From positions 20,525,354 through 20,589,353 of the forward strand of contig NC_045142.1 of assembly GCF_008831285.2 (NCBI RefSeq): a stretch of DNA of 64,000 nucleotides, given 5' to 3'. This document shows, piece by piece, positions 35,900-47,689 of the stretch. Every line of letters begins with the position of its first letter. Positions within the stretch are counted from its first letter, which is position 1. A model generated the notes under the pieces. The model ran no database searches, was not told where the DNA came from, and saw nothing but the letters and a program-made list of their open reading frames with translations. Source of the DNA: Nymphaea colorata. Its lineage: Eukaryota > Streptophyta > Magnoliopsida > Nymphaeales > Nymphaeaceae. Made by a program: the position numbers and the translations under genes.

Positions 35900-37760
35900 G
35901 TAAATAAAGATGTTCTCTGTTAAGCTGTGAGATTCTTACTCAACTTGGTAGTGCTAATTTGTGCCATCAATTGCTTTTTGTATTGCATATTTGTGGTCTT
36001 ACAGTTACATGAAATAAGTTAAAGCCACTATTACTTTGAGACTCTCATCTCCCCTTTGATGTGCACCAACTTTAAAGTGGAAAAAGGTTGGTTGCAGAGA
36101 AGGAAAAAAGAGAAGAGAAGAAAGAGAAAAGGTTGGTGACATAATGATGGGAAAATGATGAGATCGAAAAGTAAGTTTAAAAGAGACTGGCTAATCCAAT
36201 TGTTTTTCTCTTTGTATTTCTTTTCTCGCTCATTGTACATACGTGTGTGTCTTTCTATTTGTTAATATCCCTGTTTACATCAAACCATAAGGTACGCTTT
36301 TTTTCTTACATGAAATGAAGAAATCGAACATGTGTCAAGAGACTTTGCCACATGCTGGCATTATAAAGCAAATAGAACGTCTTCTTTTTCTTATTTTACC
36401 TGTTTTGCTCTGGTCAACTTTTGTCTTTCTTTTTTTGATTGCTGGTCTTCTTTTTCTCTTTCCTTTTTTTTTGCATTTTTAGTAAGTTAAAAAAAATATT
36501 ACAGTTGTCTTGGTTGGACCACAATTTCCTGATCTTTAATTTGTAAAACTGTGCCTAGTATGGTAGATATTTAACATTTCCTGCTACAGTCCAATCCAAA
36601 AGTAAGTGCTCCAAAGGCTGGATATATAACATCACCTAAAATTTCTTGCTTGAATCATCAGTTCCTGTTGATGTATAAGTGCATTTGTCGACACACAAAA
36701 GTTTCAGAATTTCTGGGTCGTTTAGTTATAAATTAGTTTAGGTTGTGTTTGTTTCATCTAGGATCTCAAATCTATGGATTTATGATCAAACCACCTACCC
36801 CCTCCACTCATCTGACTTGAAATCCATAGTTGTTGACATGTAGCAAGGATTTAAAATCTATGTTACCGAAACTAAGGATCTCCCAAAACATACCTTTTTA
36901 TGCAGCTTTGAATCTAAGATCTGAGGCTATCAAACAGAACCTTAGGCTGGAAAAGTGAAATGACGGAGTAGCAACTCTTATCGTTTAACTGCGTCTTGGA
37001 GATGACTAGTTAAATAAAAGCAGTTGGTGCAAGTGCAGTACTTGTGGAAATATCTGAAAAAATTAGTCATGATCATATATAGAGCAACCTGCAGTTAACA
37101 AGCTTTAATCTGCAAAATTTTTTATGAAGGAATATCAAGAATATCATCAACCTTATTAAAGGAATACAAATTCGACTCGCATCTTAATAGACCAATCTGC
37201 GTATAATTAATAGACCAATCTACGTATAATTTCATCTGTTCATTTCATTTCAACACTCCATAGTTTCAGGCAAAATACATGTATAAAAATGGTCGAATGG
37301 TCACTCTCAATATAAAGTTACCCAGCCATTTAACCAAATCTGGCATCCATCTAGTGCAGATATTGGAGGGTTAAGAAAAAAACATGGAGAAAATATAAAA
37401 ACAAATATTATACGACGAAAATGTCTATTTTTGTTTTCTCTTTGTTTTTTTCTTAGTCATCTGCTATGATAAATCAGATGGTCATGGTTAGATGGCTCAG
37501 TGACTCAAACAACTAGATCACCATTCAATCTTTCTATACATAAAACACCTAACCACTTATATGGTCAGATGATATATTTGTGAGTGACAATTGCTTGACC
37601 ACATACTTTAACAGCAAAATGTATCTTTTATGAATTTTTTTAGCAACATAAAATAAAAAACTTCCTTAAACGGAGGGGAAAACATCCTTAAAACGAAACA
37701 CATACATTTATTGTACATGGAAAACAAACAACATCGACTACATGACACTCAGATCTTCCA
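35900..37760. other. gene-less spacer with one MITE
   Basis: No gene recognised apart from the MITE at 36741. It is AT-rich, with a direct repeat of TTAATAGACCAATCT(G/A)CGTATAA near 37185 and 37208. Confidence 0.45.
36741..36941. mobile_element. Tourist-like MITE (PIF/Harbinger type)
   Basis: A 201-bp non-coding element. The left end GGTTGTGTTTGTTTCATCTA pairs with the reverse complement of the right end, GGTTCTGTTTGATAGCCTCA (imperfect terminal inverted repeat of about 25 bp). It is flanked by TTA at 36738-36740 and 36942-36944, the TWA-type target duplication of PIF/Harbinger elements. Confidence 0.7.
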
Positions 37761-37820
37761 TTGACATAAAACATAATTAAGCAGCGTCCAAAGCTGCCAA
37801 TAGTAGCATCACAATAGAAA

Positions 37821-37822
<2 letters not shown>

Positions 37823-37862
<40 letters not shown>
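37823..37862. repeat. (TA)n microsatellite at the 3' end of B1
   Basis: Uninterrupted TA run directly after the B1 stop codon; the unit 3 counterpart at 55020 is longer. Confidence 0.9.
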
Positions 37863-37865
<3 letters not shown>

Positions 37866-37866
37866 A

Positions 37867-39199
37867 TTAGCCTTGGGTACATTCAGCTGGTGCAAGAGAA
37901 AGCAGCCTCTTCCCCAAATCATACTTCACATGCATGTTCGGCTGCACAACATTCCTAAGATGGGCACCTCTCCGTCTTCAATGGCTAAGCAGGCGATTAC
38001 ACTTTCAACCATCCTAATGCTATTTGAAGGTGGCAGCTTCCAGTCTGCATTGGTGAAATGAAGGTCATCTCCGGCAACCCTTCATATGGATCACCATTAT
38101 TCTCTACATGGTGACACAGATAATCCTGTTTAGCTGGATAGAAGCATTCATGGTTTATGACGTTAGCCACCGCATTTGCGACTTGATCGTACACATTCTT
38201 TGCAAGATAAGTCAGTGTGGTACCCGAGTCTATAATGATCGATCTGGCATCTCCCAACAATGCAGTCATCTGTGCACCACCAAATTGTATCTTGAGTCTG
38301 TTGTTTCCGATGCTTATGTCAATTAGGTTGAGCACATAATACGTGCCTTGAGGACCACCTGGTGCCATCGGCATTTCTTGAACCCCTTCCTGGCCTGAAA
38401 ACTCTGCATCCTTACCGGATTTGAGCTGTCTGACGTGATTTCATTGCTACTGGGAGGAAGACAGTAGGCAAATTTATCATCAATAGAAGAGCCAATCTGA
38501 TTTACAAGTGAGAGAGGACCACCTCCGAGGCCAACAAGGTCAGGAACTTCAAGCAAGGAGGGATTAGGAGGGCCATCCTGATGAACACAACCAGAGACAA
38601 TTTCTGGAAGCTTGACGGTGCCAGCACCATGTCAAACAAGAGCGTTTCCGAGGCCAGTATCACTTCTACGAAGTATTTGTGTTCATAGGAATATATGAAT
38701 CCGCAAAGTTGGTTGATAGTGCAACCATGAATGGGCAGTTCCATGCAAGAGCTGGCAGAGCAGGTCTGGCTCTTGTAGGTGGATGACTGAAGTGGATCAA
38801 ACATTGATGTTTGGCCGGAGCAGGAGTCACAAGGACGGCACATCGTCCATATGAGGTTGCTAACAATGACGATAGTGGCCCAGTAGAGGTGGGATGGTGT
38901 ACCAAGTGAGAGTTTCATGAGATACTAACCGAAGCCTGGCATCACTGGGCTGGAGATCATGCTGGTGGTATTGGCAAACCATGAGCATTGCAACGTTAGG
39001 ACAGAGCCACCTGCTTCGCTCGTAGAGCTAGAGTGGATAAAGGGTCATAGAGAGGTGACAGAGATGAGTCTCAATGAATGAGGTCTATAGAAAAGCCGAG
39101 AGGTTTGGAAGCGAATATGGTGGTAAGGTTATGCAGTATTGCAAGCAGGAGCAGCTGGAGGAGGAGGCGGAATGGTAAGGAGGAGAAGAAGGCAGCCAT
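37867..39199 (-). pseudogene. CDR1-like aspartic protease pseudogene B1
   Basis: Full-length but dead copy (about 1.33 kb, single exon; start 39199, final stop 37867). In order: signal peptide, GFSIDLIH propeptide motif cut by a nonsense codon (Arg codon to TGA near 39070), a second nonsense codon just before YLMKLSL (near 38930), the first active site reading VIVSNLIWT instead of DTGSDLIWT, CRPCDSC cysteines, VPDLVGLGGGPLSLVNQIG, a frameshift near 38390, then the second active site IIIDSGTTLTYL intact, and a C-terminal end shifted by one base (VVQPNMHVKYDLG in the other frame). The family normally acts in the apoplast or vacuole; this copy cannot make an active enzyme. Confidence 0.9.
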
Positions 39200-39242
39200 G
39201 GTGAGGGCTAAATGGTTGCTGTATTAAGGAGAAATGTGTTGA

Positions 39243-39250
39243 TATTTATA
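39243..39250 (-). promoter_or_regulatory. TATA box of B1
   Basis: TATAAATA on the minus strand, 44-51 bp upstream of the B1 start, as in B0 and B2. Confidence 0.5.
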
Positions 39251-40480
39251 ATGGAAGTCATAGTTAAGGTCGTGCTGACGAAGGGAAGGATTTGGATTTG
39301 GAAATTGTGGAGAAATGAAACATGTGGCCGATCACAATGGAGAAAAGTTAGTAGCATCTTCCAATGGTTAAGCTTTGGTAAATCTCAAATTGGCTTCTTG
39401 GACTTCCACAATTTTTTTTTTTTGTGTGTCTTTTCATTTGACTCTGCACAATCAAGATCTGAATATTAGTGTTGAAGAGTTTTCAGTCACAAACATTTGA
39501 ATGGGCACTCATATGCTGATAGTTCATTGGGCAGAGGATCATGCGCTGAGGGTTTGCAGGTATGCTATGGTCATTTTGGCCATATCATTCTATGCCTCTT
39601 TTATATTTTTATATATATAGCAGAAAATTAAATGGTGACTTTGGTTCTTCAAAGTTAACGACTATTTGATTCATTATAATGAATGGACGACAGAATACTA
39701 AAAAGAAAAAAGTGATAGGTATTTTCGTCATCTAATATTAGTTTATACTTTCTTTATCTGCATCTTTATCTCAACTGTTAAGTGGGTGAATGTGGATATG
39801 GGCTGAATATATATATGTATATATATACTGATCATATCTATTGAATTCTGGATCTTGACTGGTCCTTAAAAATTAAAAACCTGTCATTAAAAAAGTACCA
39901 ACCATTTATCATGCGGCAATAGTGTGCATGATGATTTTGCCAACTATTTATCATACTTCCAGGCTTTTCATTTTACTCATCTGATAATATTATCTAGCAT
40001 GTTTGAATGTTATATATATATAGACATGCACACAAATATATATTGCCACTAGAATTGCTTTGTTTGATGCTTCTAGTATGCTTTCTATCTGGAAAGATGC
40101 CTAACCTGACCCTACAAATAACAGTCATTATCTATGTCTACAGATGACCTTGCACAATTATATGTGCTGATCTTCTAAACTTGTCATGATTCATTATTTA
40201 TTTTCCGATGGTGAAATAAGTACATTTTATTTAGGATCTTGCTCACCTGACACTAGGAAAGATCTCTATAGAATGTACTGATTTTTTTAATTGGTTCAGT
40301 CTTAACACAAAAAATAGGGTCGATTGAATGCTAGTTGGGTCTGGCCCATGGCGATCATTTACCAAAGAAACATTCAATTTATGAGTCATTTGACCCAAAT
40401 CATGAAAATGTTTAATTGATAACATAATTTTTCTGGTCTGACTAAGAAAAGAAAAGATGGCTATTCATTGTCAGACACTT
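39251..40480. repeat. 5' flank and spacer upstream of B1
   Basis: Non-coding, duplicated at 56483-58010. B1 lacks about 297 bp found in B2 (56734-57030) and, in diverged form, in B0. Short TA runs occur near 39806 and 40010. Nothing else seen. Confidence 0.6.
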
Positions 40481-40512
40481 CCAAGATTTTATTATCTTGC
40501 TAGCCATAGCTT

Positions 40513-40659
40513 CAACTTCATCCACATTTTCTTTTCCTTTCGTGCCTTCTCTGCCTGCAAATCAAAATAAAGTTCTTAATTAAGTACCAACTTCATCCAT
40601 ATTTTCTTTTCCTTTCGTGCCTTCCCAACCTGCAAATCAAAATAAAGTTCTTAATTAAA
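40513..40659 (-). repeat. 75-bp tandem duplication, exon-like on the minus strand
   Basis: CAACTTCATCCACATTTTC at 40513 recurs at 40588 with period 75. On the minus strand each copy begins after GATTTGCAG, a good acceptor, and reads KARKEKKMWMKL. Present again at 58031-58175. Confidence 0.6.
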
Positions 40660-40691
40660 TGTTAAAATTAATCATTATTAAAAATTAATTT

Positions 40692-40883
40692 CTATTTGAA
40701 GTATGACTTGGAAACAACCGGATTTCTATCAACCCATCCACCTACAATTTTTTGCCTTTCTGCACCAAATTTCCATATCAATTCTTCATATGGAACAACC
40801 TCCCTGACAGTAGTAGCTTTATTTTCCTGCTCAATTTTTGCCAGCCCCCTTGACAACTGCTCTTTTGAGGGTCTTGTAAGCAT
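40692..40883 (-). CDS. unrecognised short ORF, possible exon
   Basis: The 63-codon frame has normal protein-like composition in AT-rich surroundings (KEQLSRGLAKIEQENKA, then KFGAERQKIVGGWVDRNPVV). The region is unchanged at the protein level in unit 3 (58209-58400). The 75-bp duplicated exon-like segment lies just downstream on the same strand, so both may be exons of one small gene or gene relic. No family recognised; no start context or promoter identified. Confidence 0.35.
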   Translation of the reverse strand: MLTRPSKEQLSRGLAKIEQENKATTVREVVPYEELIWKFGAERQKIVGGWVDRNPVVSKSYFK

Positions 40884-40884
40884 A

Positions 40885-42250
40885 TTGTATTGTAAGGTAT
40901 TGTAAGCATATTGTAAATTTATTTTTGTAATTTGTTAGCAACTAAAAAAATCCTAAAATAGCGATAATTCAGAAAAAATCTAGAAAAATGTTTTCTATAT
41001 AAAAGAACTCATTACGATATCACACACATAATAAATATTCATAAATCTTCATCTATGGACATAATGATAATGACATGATTAAGATGATAAAAATTGAGGT
41101 CTTAAAGACTTACAATATATGTTTTACTGTTTTTACATCATATTATCAAACAATTAAAATATGCAACCTATCTATTCATCTTCTTCACCATTATTATAAT
41201 ATTCAAACTCATTTTGCTTCACTTCAAGCCTTCCAAGATAGTCAAACAAACTGAAACATTCATCTCCAAAATATTTTTATGGTATGGCAAATGACAACTG
41301 CAATTTCCATGTGGTGAAACATGAAGAGGTAATCAGTAATCTGTGGCTCGAGGTGGTCTCCGTGGCAGAGCTACATCTGGTGTGGGCAATTACCGACATC
41401 AGCCTACAAATTTTTCCTTATTTACATATGTAAACATAATTGAATTTAGTTTTTTTTTTTTTTCATTTGAGTGCCCCTTCAAGTTTAAAATTTAAACTCA
41501 GAATGCCCCTCAATCAGAAATTTCTAGCTCTGACAATGGTGGTCTCCCTATCTATTAGTTCCATTCGCATGAAAAACTGGACTTTACTTGTTAAACGATA
41601 GCATGACATTTTCAATTTGCAATCAAAATTGGAAATCATTGATGAGATGCAAGTATGAATGGTAAGAAATAATTTATGGAAACCATTATTGTATCTTATC
41701 AAGTTATTTAAGGGTCCCTATCAATAGGATGTAGGAAATCAATGGATTTCTTGGATGAAGGCCTTCACACATTTTAATGGTTGCATAGCTAAACCCTGAG
41801 GTCATAAACATATTTGGTTTGCTTCGCCTTTTACATTAAGTACTCCACTGCTAAAGTTTATCTTTCATTATTAAATTTTAAGGTGATAAATTATTTAAAA
41901 GTCATTTAAGTAAAACATATATATATATATAATAAACGTTATGCTACATATAAAATAGGTTTATGCAAACCCTGGAATCCAGCCGTATAATTAAATCAAA
42001 TATATTTTACTTGCATAATAAGTTCTAGAGTGTTTGGGGTCTTATTGCAAACCAACTTAAATTCTTTCTTCAACTTAAATTCTTTCTTTTTTTTCCGTAA
42101 TGCAGTCTAAAGAAGCATGGTTTGAACAATTCCTTTCCTTTCTCTTCAAACAAGCTTTTATAATTATTTGTTTCTTTAATTTTGTTTCCTCTCCCTTTCT
42201 CCACAATTCCTTTCTTTTCCTTTTTATCCTACTTTCCCTCCATCGAGCAC
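40885..42250. other. gene-less spacer of units 2 and 3
   Basis: AT-rich; short frames at 41514-41702 and 42075-42415 have no recognisable domain. Repeated at 58401-59755 with few changes. Confidence 0.4.
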
Positions 42251-42254
42251 TTTG

Positions 42255-42530
42255 AAATGACCTTATATAAGAAGTTACATGGGGAAATAGGTCACTACTG
42301 CTGTACACTTGCAGCTCCTTTTATCTTGAGAATCAGGACAATCACAGTGCTATTAAACTTCTTCACCATTCTTCTTATTCCAAAGAAAAGTTCAACCATC
42401 TTGATTATGTCATGACTGATTACTCCTTGGTACTGTTGAAAAAGGGACATGAAGGATCCATTATGTACTGAAGCACTCTCTGCTTTCAAACTAAAGTTGC
42501 ATACTTCACTTCTTTTGCTAAAACAGGTCT
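42255..42530 (+). pseudogene. weak copia RNase H-like relic
   Basis: One frame reads DNHSAIKLLHHSSYSKEKFN, then further residues ending FAKTGLTRKVF, in the order of the copia RNase H C-terminus (DNQSAI, HIDI and FTK blocks). Other blocks are absent and the match is loose. Repeated at 59755-60030. Confidence 0.3.
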
Positions 42531-42534
42531 TACG

Positions 42535-43370
42535 AGGAAAGTATTTATTGGGTCGGCCCTAGGGTCAAAAGGCTGCCCTTGGCCCCGACTCAATATGGGC
42601 CAGGTACCTGTTAGGACGAGACCCGGCATTGACCAAGACCTCTGCCAGATGCCGATCCTCTCCCATGATCTCTCGGAAGAGCCGTTGGACAAAACTAAAA
42701 ACAAGTTATTTACAAGATGAATACCCAGCCGGACAGCAACCCCGGCTCAAAAATCCCTGGGAAGTAAAATACAGGAGAGAATACCCTCCCAAAAGCTTGA
42801 ACCTACTACAAATTGCTAGAAGGTTGTGAGGCTAGTACAAGCGCGATCAATACATGAATATCTCTCCTCACTCAACAAACCATTCAAGCATGCACATCCA
42901 ACACATCCTGTCATACATGCCTAGGACGGCCAAACCATACCCAAGCCCATAGGTGGTCAGGCAGCCCACGGTCATGTTTTCAGCACTTGTGCCTCCAAGG
43001 TACCATTGTGGATGCCAAGGCTATTGCCGATTATAAAGCAAAAGACCCAAAGAATCCCATTGTTATACGGAGGGAAGAAGTATACCTGCTAGTCGGTCCT
43101 GGCTTAGGGCAGCAAAGGACTCAGGTGAGAACCGGCAGCTTGGTGCTGCCCTCAAGTATTTCAGCAACCGAGGATGAAGGACTCGGCCCACCTGGCCGAG
43201 GGAAGTGAAAGCTTCTGCCGATTGCTGCTGGAATACGAGAGGGGTCTCCTTCTCGGCTACGGCAATCCTTGCTGGTGATGAGTAGGCTCCAGTGGATAGA
43301 GGCTCGGTTGCCTCGAAGGTGAAGGCGCTCCTTAATTCTGCCATAGAGGATAGGTCCGCCTTGGTGAGGA
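42535..43370. repeat. repeat family H, copy H2
   Basis: GC-richer island (GGGTCGGCCCTAGGG to about 43370). Its 5' third aligns with H1 at 4440-4800, and the whole is repeated as H3 at 60035-60870. Frames on both strands are open for 70-130 codons but unrecognised, including a minus frame at 43063-43449 that runs into the protease scrap. Confidence 0.6.
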
Positions 43371-43420
43371 TATTTGAAGGTGGAAGCTTCCAGTCTGCAT
43401 TAGCGAAATGAAAGGTTATC
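43371..43420 (-). pseudogene. 50-bp aspartic protease scrap next to LINE A2
   Basis: On the minus strand it encodes TFHFANADWKLPPSNI, corresponding to TFHFTNADWKLPPSNS near the C-terminus of B2 (about 55254-55302). About four of 50 bases differ from B2. It lies exactly between repeat H2 and the LINE. Too short to function; a filler or capture at a rearrangement junction. Confidence 0.75.
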
Positions 43421-46190
43421 ATGGCTAAAATAAGGGATAATAACAGCAAACTATTTCATGCTATGTTGAAGAAAATGTCCAAAAAAATGGACTCTTGCAC
43501 ATGAAGATGGATGATGGGGAGTTTTATGAGGACGATAAAATTCTTTCAGCATGTACTTATTTTTAAAGATTTTTTGCCAGTGACAACTCAACAAAAATGA
43601 TTATGGATGAGCTTGCTGTTGGCCACTGCATATTTATAAAAGGAAACTTAACGGACAAAAGTCCCACTTCAGATGAGGAAGTGTAATAGGCTGTTGTGGG
43701 TGCCAACTCCAATAGTGCACCAGGTCTGGATGGGTTTCCGAATTCGTTCTTTCAAAATAATTGGGACATGGTAAGGACTAATATCACCGTCGCAATTAGA
43801 GATTTCTTTTTAGAAAGGAAAGTTTGTTAAGAAACTAGGCAGAAATCATATAATCTTAATTCTTAAATTTGATTTAGAATTTGTTAAGCAACTAGTGTAC
43901 TGAAATTTATTTTCAGAATCATGGTTTCGAGAATGAAGAAGGTACTAAAGTGGGTCATTTCCAACATGCAAGGTTGTTTTTTGTAAGATAGAAACATCCA
44001 TCAATCTCTCCTCCTTGTGCTTGGATATTTTCAGGGTCTGCAAAAAAGATACCCTTTATCTTCATTTTTATTCCTCATTGTTATGAAAATATTTTCACGT
44101 ACATTGCAAGCTGCAATGGAAAGAAGAATGATTGAAGTCCCGCATATTGGAAGAGGCATAGAGGGAGTTTTTTCTACAATCTACGCTGATGACATCTTGA
44201 TTTTCTTAAAAGCCTTCAAGAAAGGCTTTCTTCATCTACAATTTTTTTTTTCCTATTTGAACTCTATGCTGGAATGATGATTAACCTTCAAAAATCAGCA
44301 TTCTTCTCTTTCAATATGGTCCAAAGCAAGATTGCAAGTATTTGTAATCAGTTTGGCTAGAGCCTAGGACAGTTTCCTACTCGACATTTGGGTCTCCCTC
44401 CCAAGCCAACGAATTTGAGAACGTTGATCTGATTCTTATTGTTTTAAAAATGCAAAGTAGACTAAGTTTATGAAAACGAATGCTACTTTCCTATGCAGGT
44501 AGGATCTGATTGATCAAATCAGTATTAGAAGCACTTTGTATTTGCTGGATGTTGCTGTTCAAGTGCCCGCTTGGTGTCATTAAGAAAATAGAACAGATTA
44601 TGTGCTGTTTTTTATAGGAACAGTCAGACACAGGTAAGCCCCATTTAAATGCCTTGAATGTCTTGACTTTTCATAAATAGGAAGGTGGGATGAGTATTAT
44701 AAAATTTAAAGAGGTCAATGAAGCTAACCTGTTGCTTCTAGGATGTACAATAGGAAGGTGGGATGAGTATTATGCATGAAGAAATATTTGAGTAGGAAAA
44801 GTCTTGGTTTGTGGAAATGTTTCCCAATATTTCTTCTCTTGGTGGGGATCTAATCTGTTACTTGAAAGATGATGAATGGAGAGCTGACGAAGTTCTGGGT
44901 AGACTGCGGGGATGTTTTACTCAAGCAGATTCCATCGGATCTGTTTGGGGAGGCAGAACCTTTCCTTCGAAAGTCTGTTAAGGAAATGTTAAAACAGCAC
45001 CACATTGAGTGAAATCTATGGAGACATGTGCAATGCATTGGAGATTGCCTTCAACTTTGGCTCATGCAAAGTGCAGATTTTCTTTGTTCTAAAGAAAATT
45101 GTAAACCTGTAAAGTTTGTGAGCCAAAAATCTAGAATTCATGGTCACCTGTAAAGTTTGTGGGATACTTATGCTATGAACATTTAGCAATACATCTATTC
45201 ATGGTTGATAAATTCCATAGGATAGACTCTTTCTCTATCTGGAACTGGTGGTGGAGGAAGAGGTTCTCATGTAAAGAATTCGGATGGTGTTGGCATGCCT
45301 GCTTCAACATCATAATCTGGAAGCTATGCTGTTCCAAAAATCAGGTGGTGCTAAAGAAATGGTTAAGATCAAGCATGAATAAACAACAATAAGGAAAATG
45401 TGTAAAATAGGCGATAAATATCTGGCTACAAACCATAATTTTCAGTCCTTTTTGGCATTGTCAGAGTAGAGATGAGTGGTGGATGGAAATGGTCACTGCT
45501 TGTGTTGCAAATGTTTATAAAGTGGCTGGTTCACTTTGGTTTAATGCCTCCCCAATCAGGAAAACCAGGTTGGTGGTACAAAGGTTTCTTTTCTCAAACA
45601 TGATCAGAATTATGGATTCTGTTCTTACATAGAGGATTCCTGAAGACTGTCATGTTACTCTAATCACAAACTGTCATGCTCTTAGTTCTCGTGTCAAGGA
45701 ACTAAGAGAGTGACGCTGGTTCTTTGGTAGGCTCAATAGTGAGAAGAAGGTTTTCCTCAATGTGGTTAAAAATCACTTGTCTTTGGAGGCTATCTCTTTG
45801 CTGAGCGAGCAAGAGTGTCGAGGTTTAGTGATGCTGGTTCTTAATTGTGTTTTTGCTGTTGATTTTTTTTTTATTCTTTGTATTCTTTTTCATCATTAAT
45901 GGAAGGGGATACCCAGCCCAACTGCGTCGGAACAGTTCCTGGTCAAGGAAGGTGGTGGCATTTCTGGCCCCAAATGAAGGGACAAGGTATACATCACAGC
46001 ATTGGAGCTTCATGCATTTTTGTCGTTTTGCATCGTTTTTAGCAATACAGGCAAAATTAGTAAGAACAAGATTCGTTTTGAATATTAATGTTTTCAAGAA
46101 CGAAGAACCAATATAAATATAAATATAATTAAAAATATAGATAAATAAATATTAAATAAACAAATATACATATATATTCATTTTAATCTT
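43421..46190 (+). pseudogene. L1-type LINE ORF2 remnant, copy A2
   Basis: Longer at its 5' side than A1. From 43421 it encodes RDNNSKLFHAMLKKM and the acidic linker GEFYEDDKILSAC typical of the region between endonuclease and RT, then SAPGLDGFPNSFF at 43711. About 205 bp with the DLSKAYDRVNW motif are missing at 44022 relative to A1. YADD survives in an 86-codon open piece at 44017-44277. The C-terminal zinc-finger-like part (CKVCG...YEHLAIHLFM, near 45150-45200), the 3' region and the AATATAA-rich tail (about 46110-46170) follow. Many stops. Endonuclease and ORF1 are absent. Confidence 0.85.
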
Positions 46191-47689
46191 CTAGATGTTG
46201 GACGACTAAAAGATTTAAAATATGTCACTGACAACACCATAAATCATTCCTAAAAGTGCCATAAATAGGTTCTATGTGATACACTATTGCTAATACAGCT
46301 GCATGCTTTAGCGACCGATTTTTTTTTTTAGTAATAAGAAAAGATCTGACATATGACAAATTTGAACATGTGTGTGTGTGGATTCAAGTTTGATGGATGC
46401 TACATTTGGTCATATATCTCAAAATAAAAAATTATTTGCTAAAATATAGACACTGAAGGGGTATTAGCAACGGTTTATAGTTTGTGGTGGTAGTGTGTTT
46501 TTATAATAGTTTGTAGTGATTTCAACAACTGTTTGTGGTGCTTTCAACCATAGATTTTTAACTTTATAATTACCTAACAACACTGGGTATTCGACATGCT
46601 AGAATTGTCCCATATAAAAGTACTAGTAATATCTTAAGTAGTCTTTAATTTTTATAGGTGAAGACCAATTAGTTCCATTGTATGGCATCTAATGATATTT
46701 TAATTACATTACTATAAACTGATGCACTGAATGACTTTTATCATATCTAAAGGGTGCAAAAAAATCCATGTTTGGTTCTTTCAAATGCATGACCCAAAAA
46801 TGTTAATTAGCTGACAAGTAAGTTCTCAATGATGGCAAACCTTTCACTCACACAATATCAGTGGGAACTTCCTAGAAAAAGTCCTATATATGCTGCCAAA
46901 ACACTATGACTTTATTCTGAGGGTAGGCACTGGGCCAGGCTCCAGATGGACAATTGGGACCCATTTGACCTAGTGGGCAGATAAAAAAACTCGCAGGGAT
47001 AGCTGGCCTGGGTCAGGTATCGGGGGCTTGACTTGGTCCAAATACATATCTTGATCCTTTTTTTTTCCCACAACTTTTGGCATGATGCCAGCAGATCGAC
47101 TCCCATACAAACTCTTGACATATTCCCAATGGTTTCCAAAATATTAGAAAATGAAATGTGAAGAGTTTCAAATAAGGATAGATATTGGCAGGGGTAGAGC
47201 GAGGATTTTTTCCAAGGGCGGCCCAAACGGTCCAACAAACTTATCCGGGTAGGGCCAAACCAAACTCGAATCCAAAAAATACATTACGCAACTAATTTTT
47301 TTTAATTTTTTTAATGTAATTGTTTTTTTATTAGCTGGGTGGGGTCATGGTCTAGGTGCCCCCCCCCTCTGCCCATAGATATCGGATCGGATAGAAGATA
47401 AACATGAAGTTGATGGTCAGGCCCAGCCGGATAACTAAACAGACCAAGCTTGGATAGCCGATAAAGGCTTTGGGTCAGCCCAAGCATGGCTTTGTCAAGC
47501 CTTGGTCCAGCCTAATCCACCGCTACTTTAGTCATATGGGGTCTATTCTTCCATATACGAGAGAGAGGCAGTGAGATCAAAGTTTTAGTAACTAGAGGTT
47601 GATTTGTATAATGTCGAACCAGTTTAAGTTTTGGAAAGAACACATATATTATATCTCTTTTTCTTTATATATATATATATATATAATCC
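46191..47689. repeat. A2 spacer, copy of 9236-10811
   Basis: Non-coding, the same order of landmarks as A1 including the CACTA-like cluster and the GGGTC-rich stretches; small indels only. No gene seen. Confidence 0.8.

Noticed and set aside
37873-38326. Open + strand frames across B1 (also 55102-55556 across B2)
   Set aside because: Opposite-strand shadows of the aspartic protease, whose motifs are unmistakable on the minus strand.
42075-42308. 77-codon Lys/Arg-rich minus frame
   Set aside because: Composition follows the pyrimidine-rich strand; no motif, and the facing RNase H-like reading explains part of the area better.
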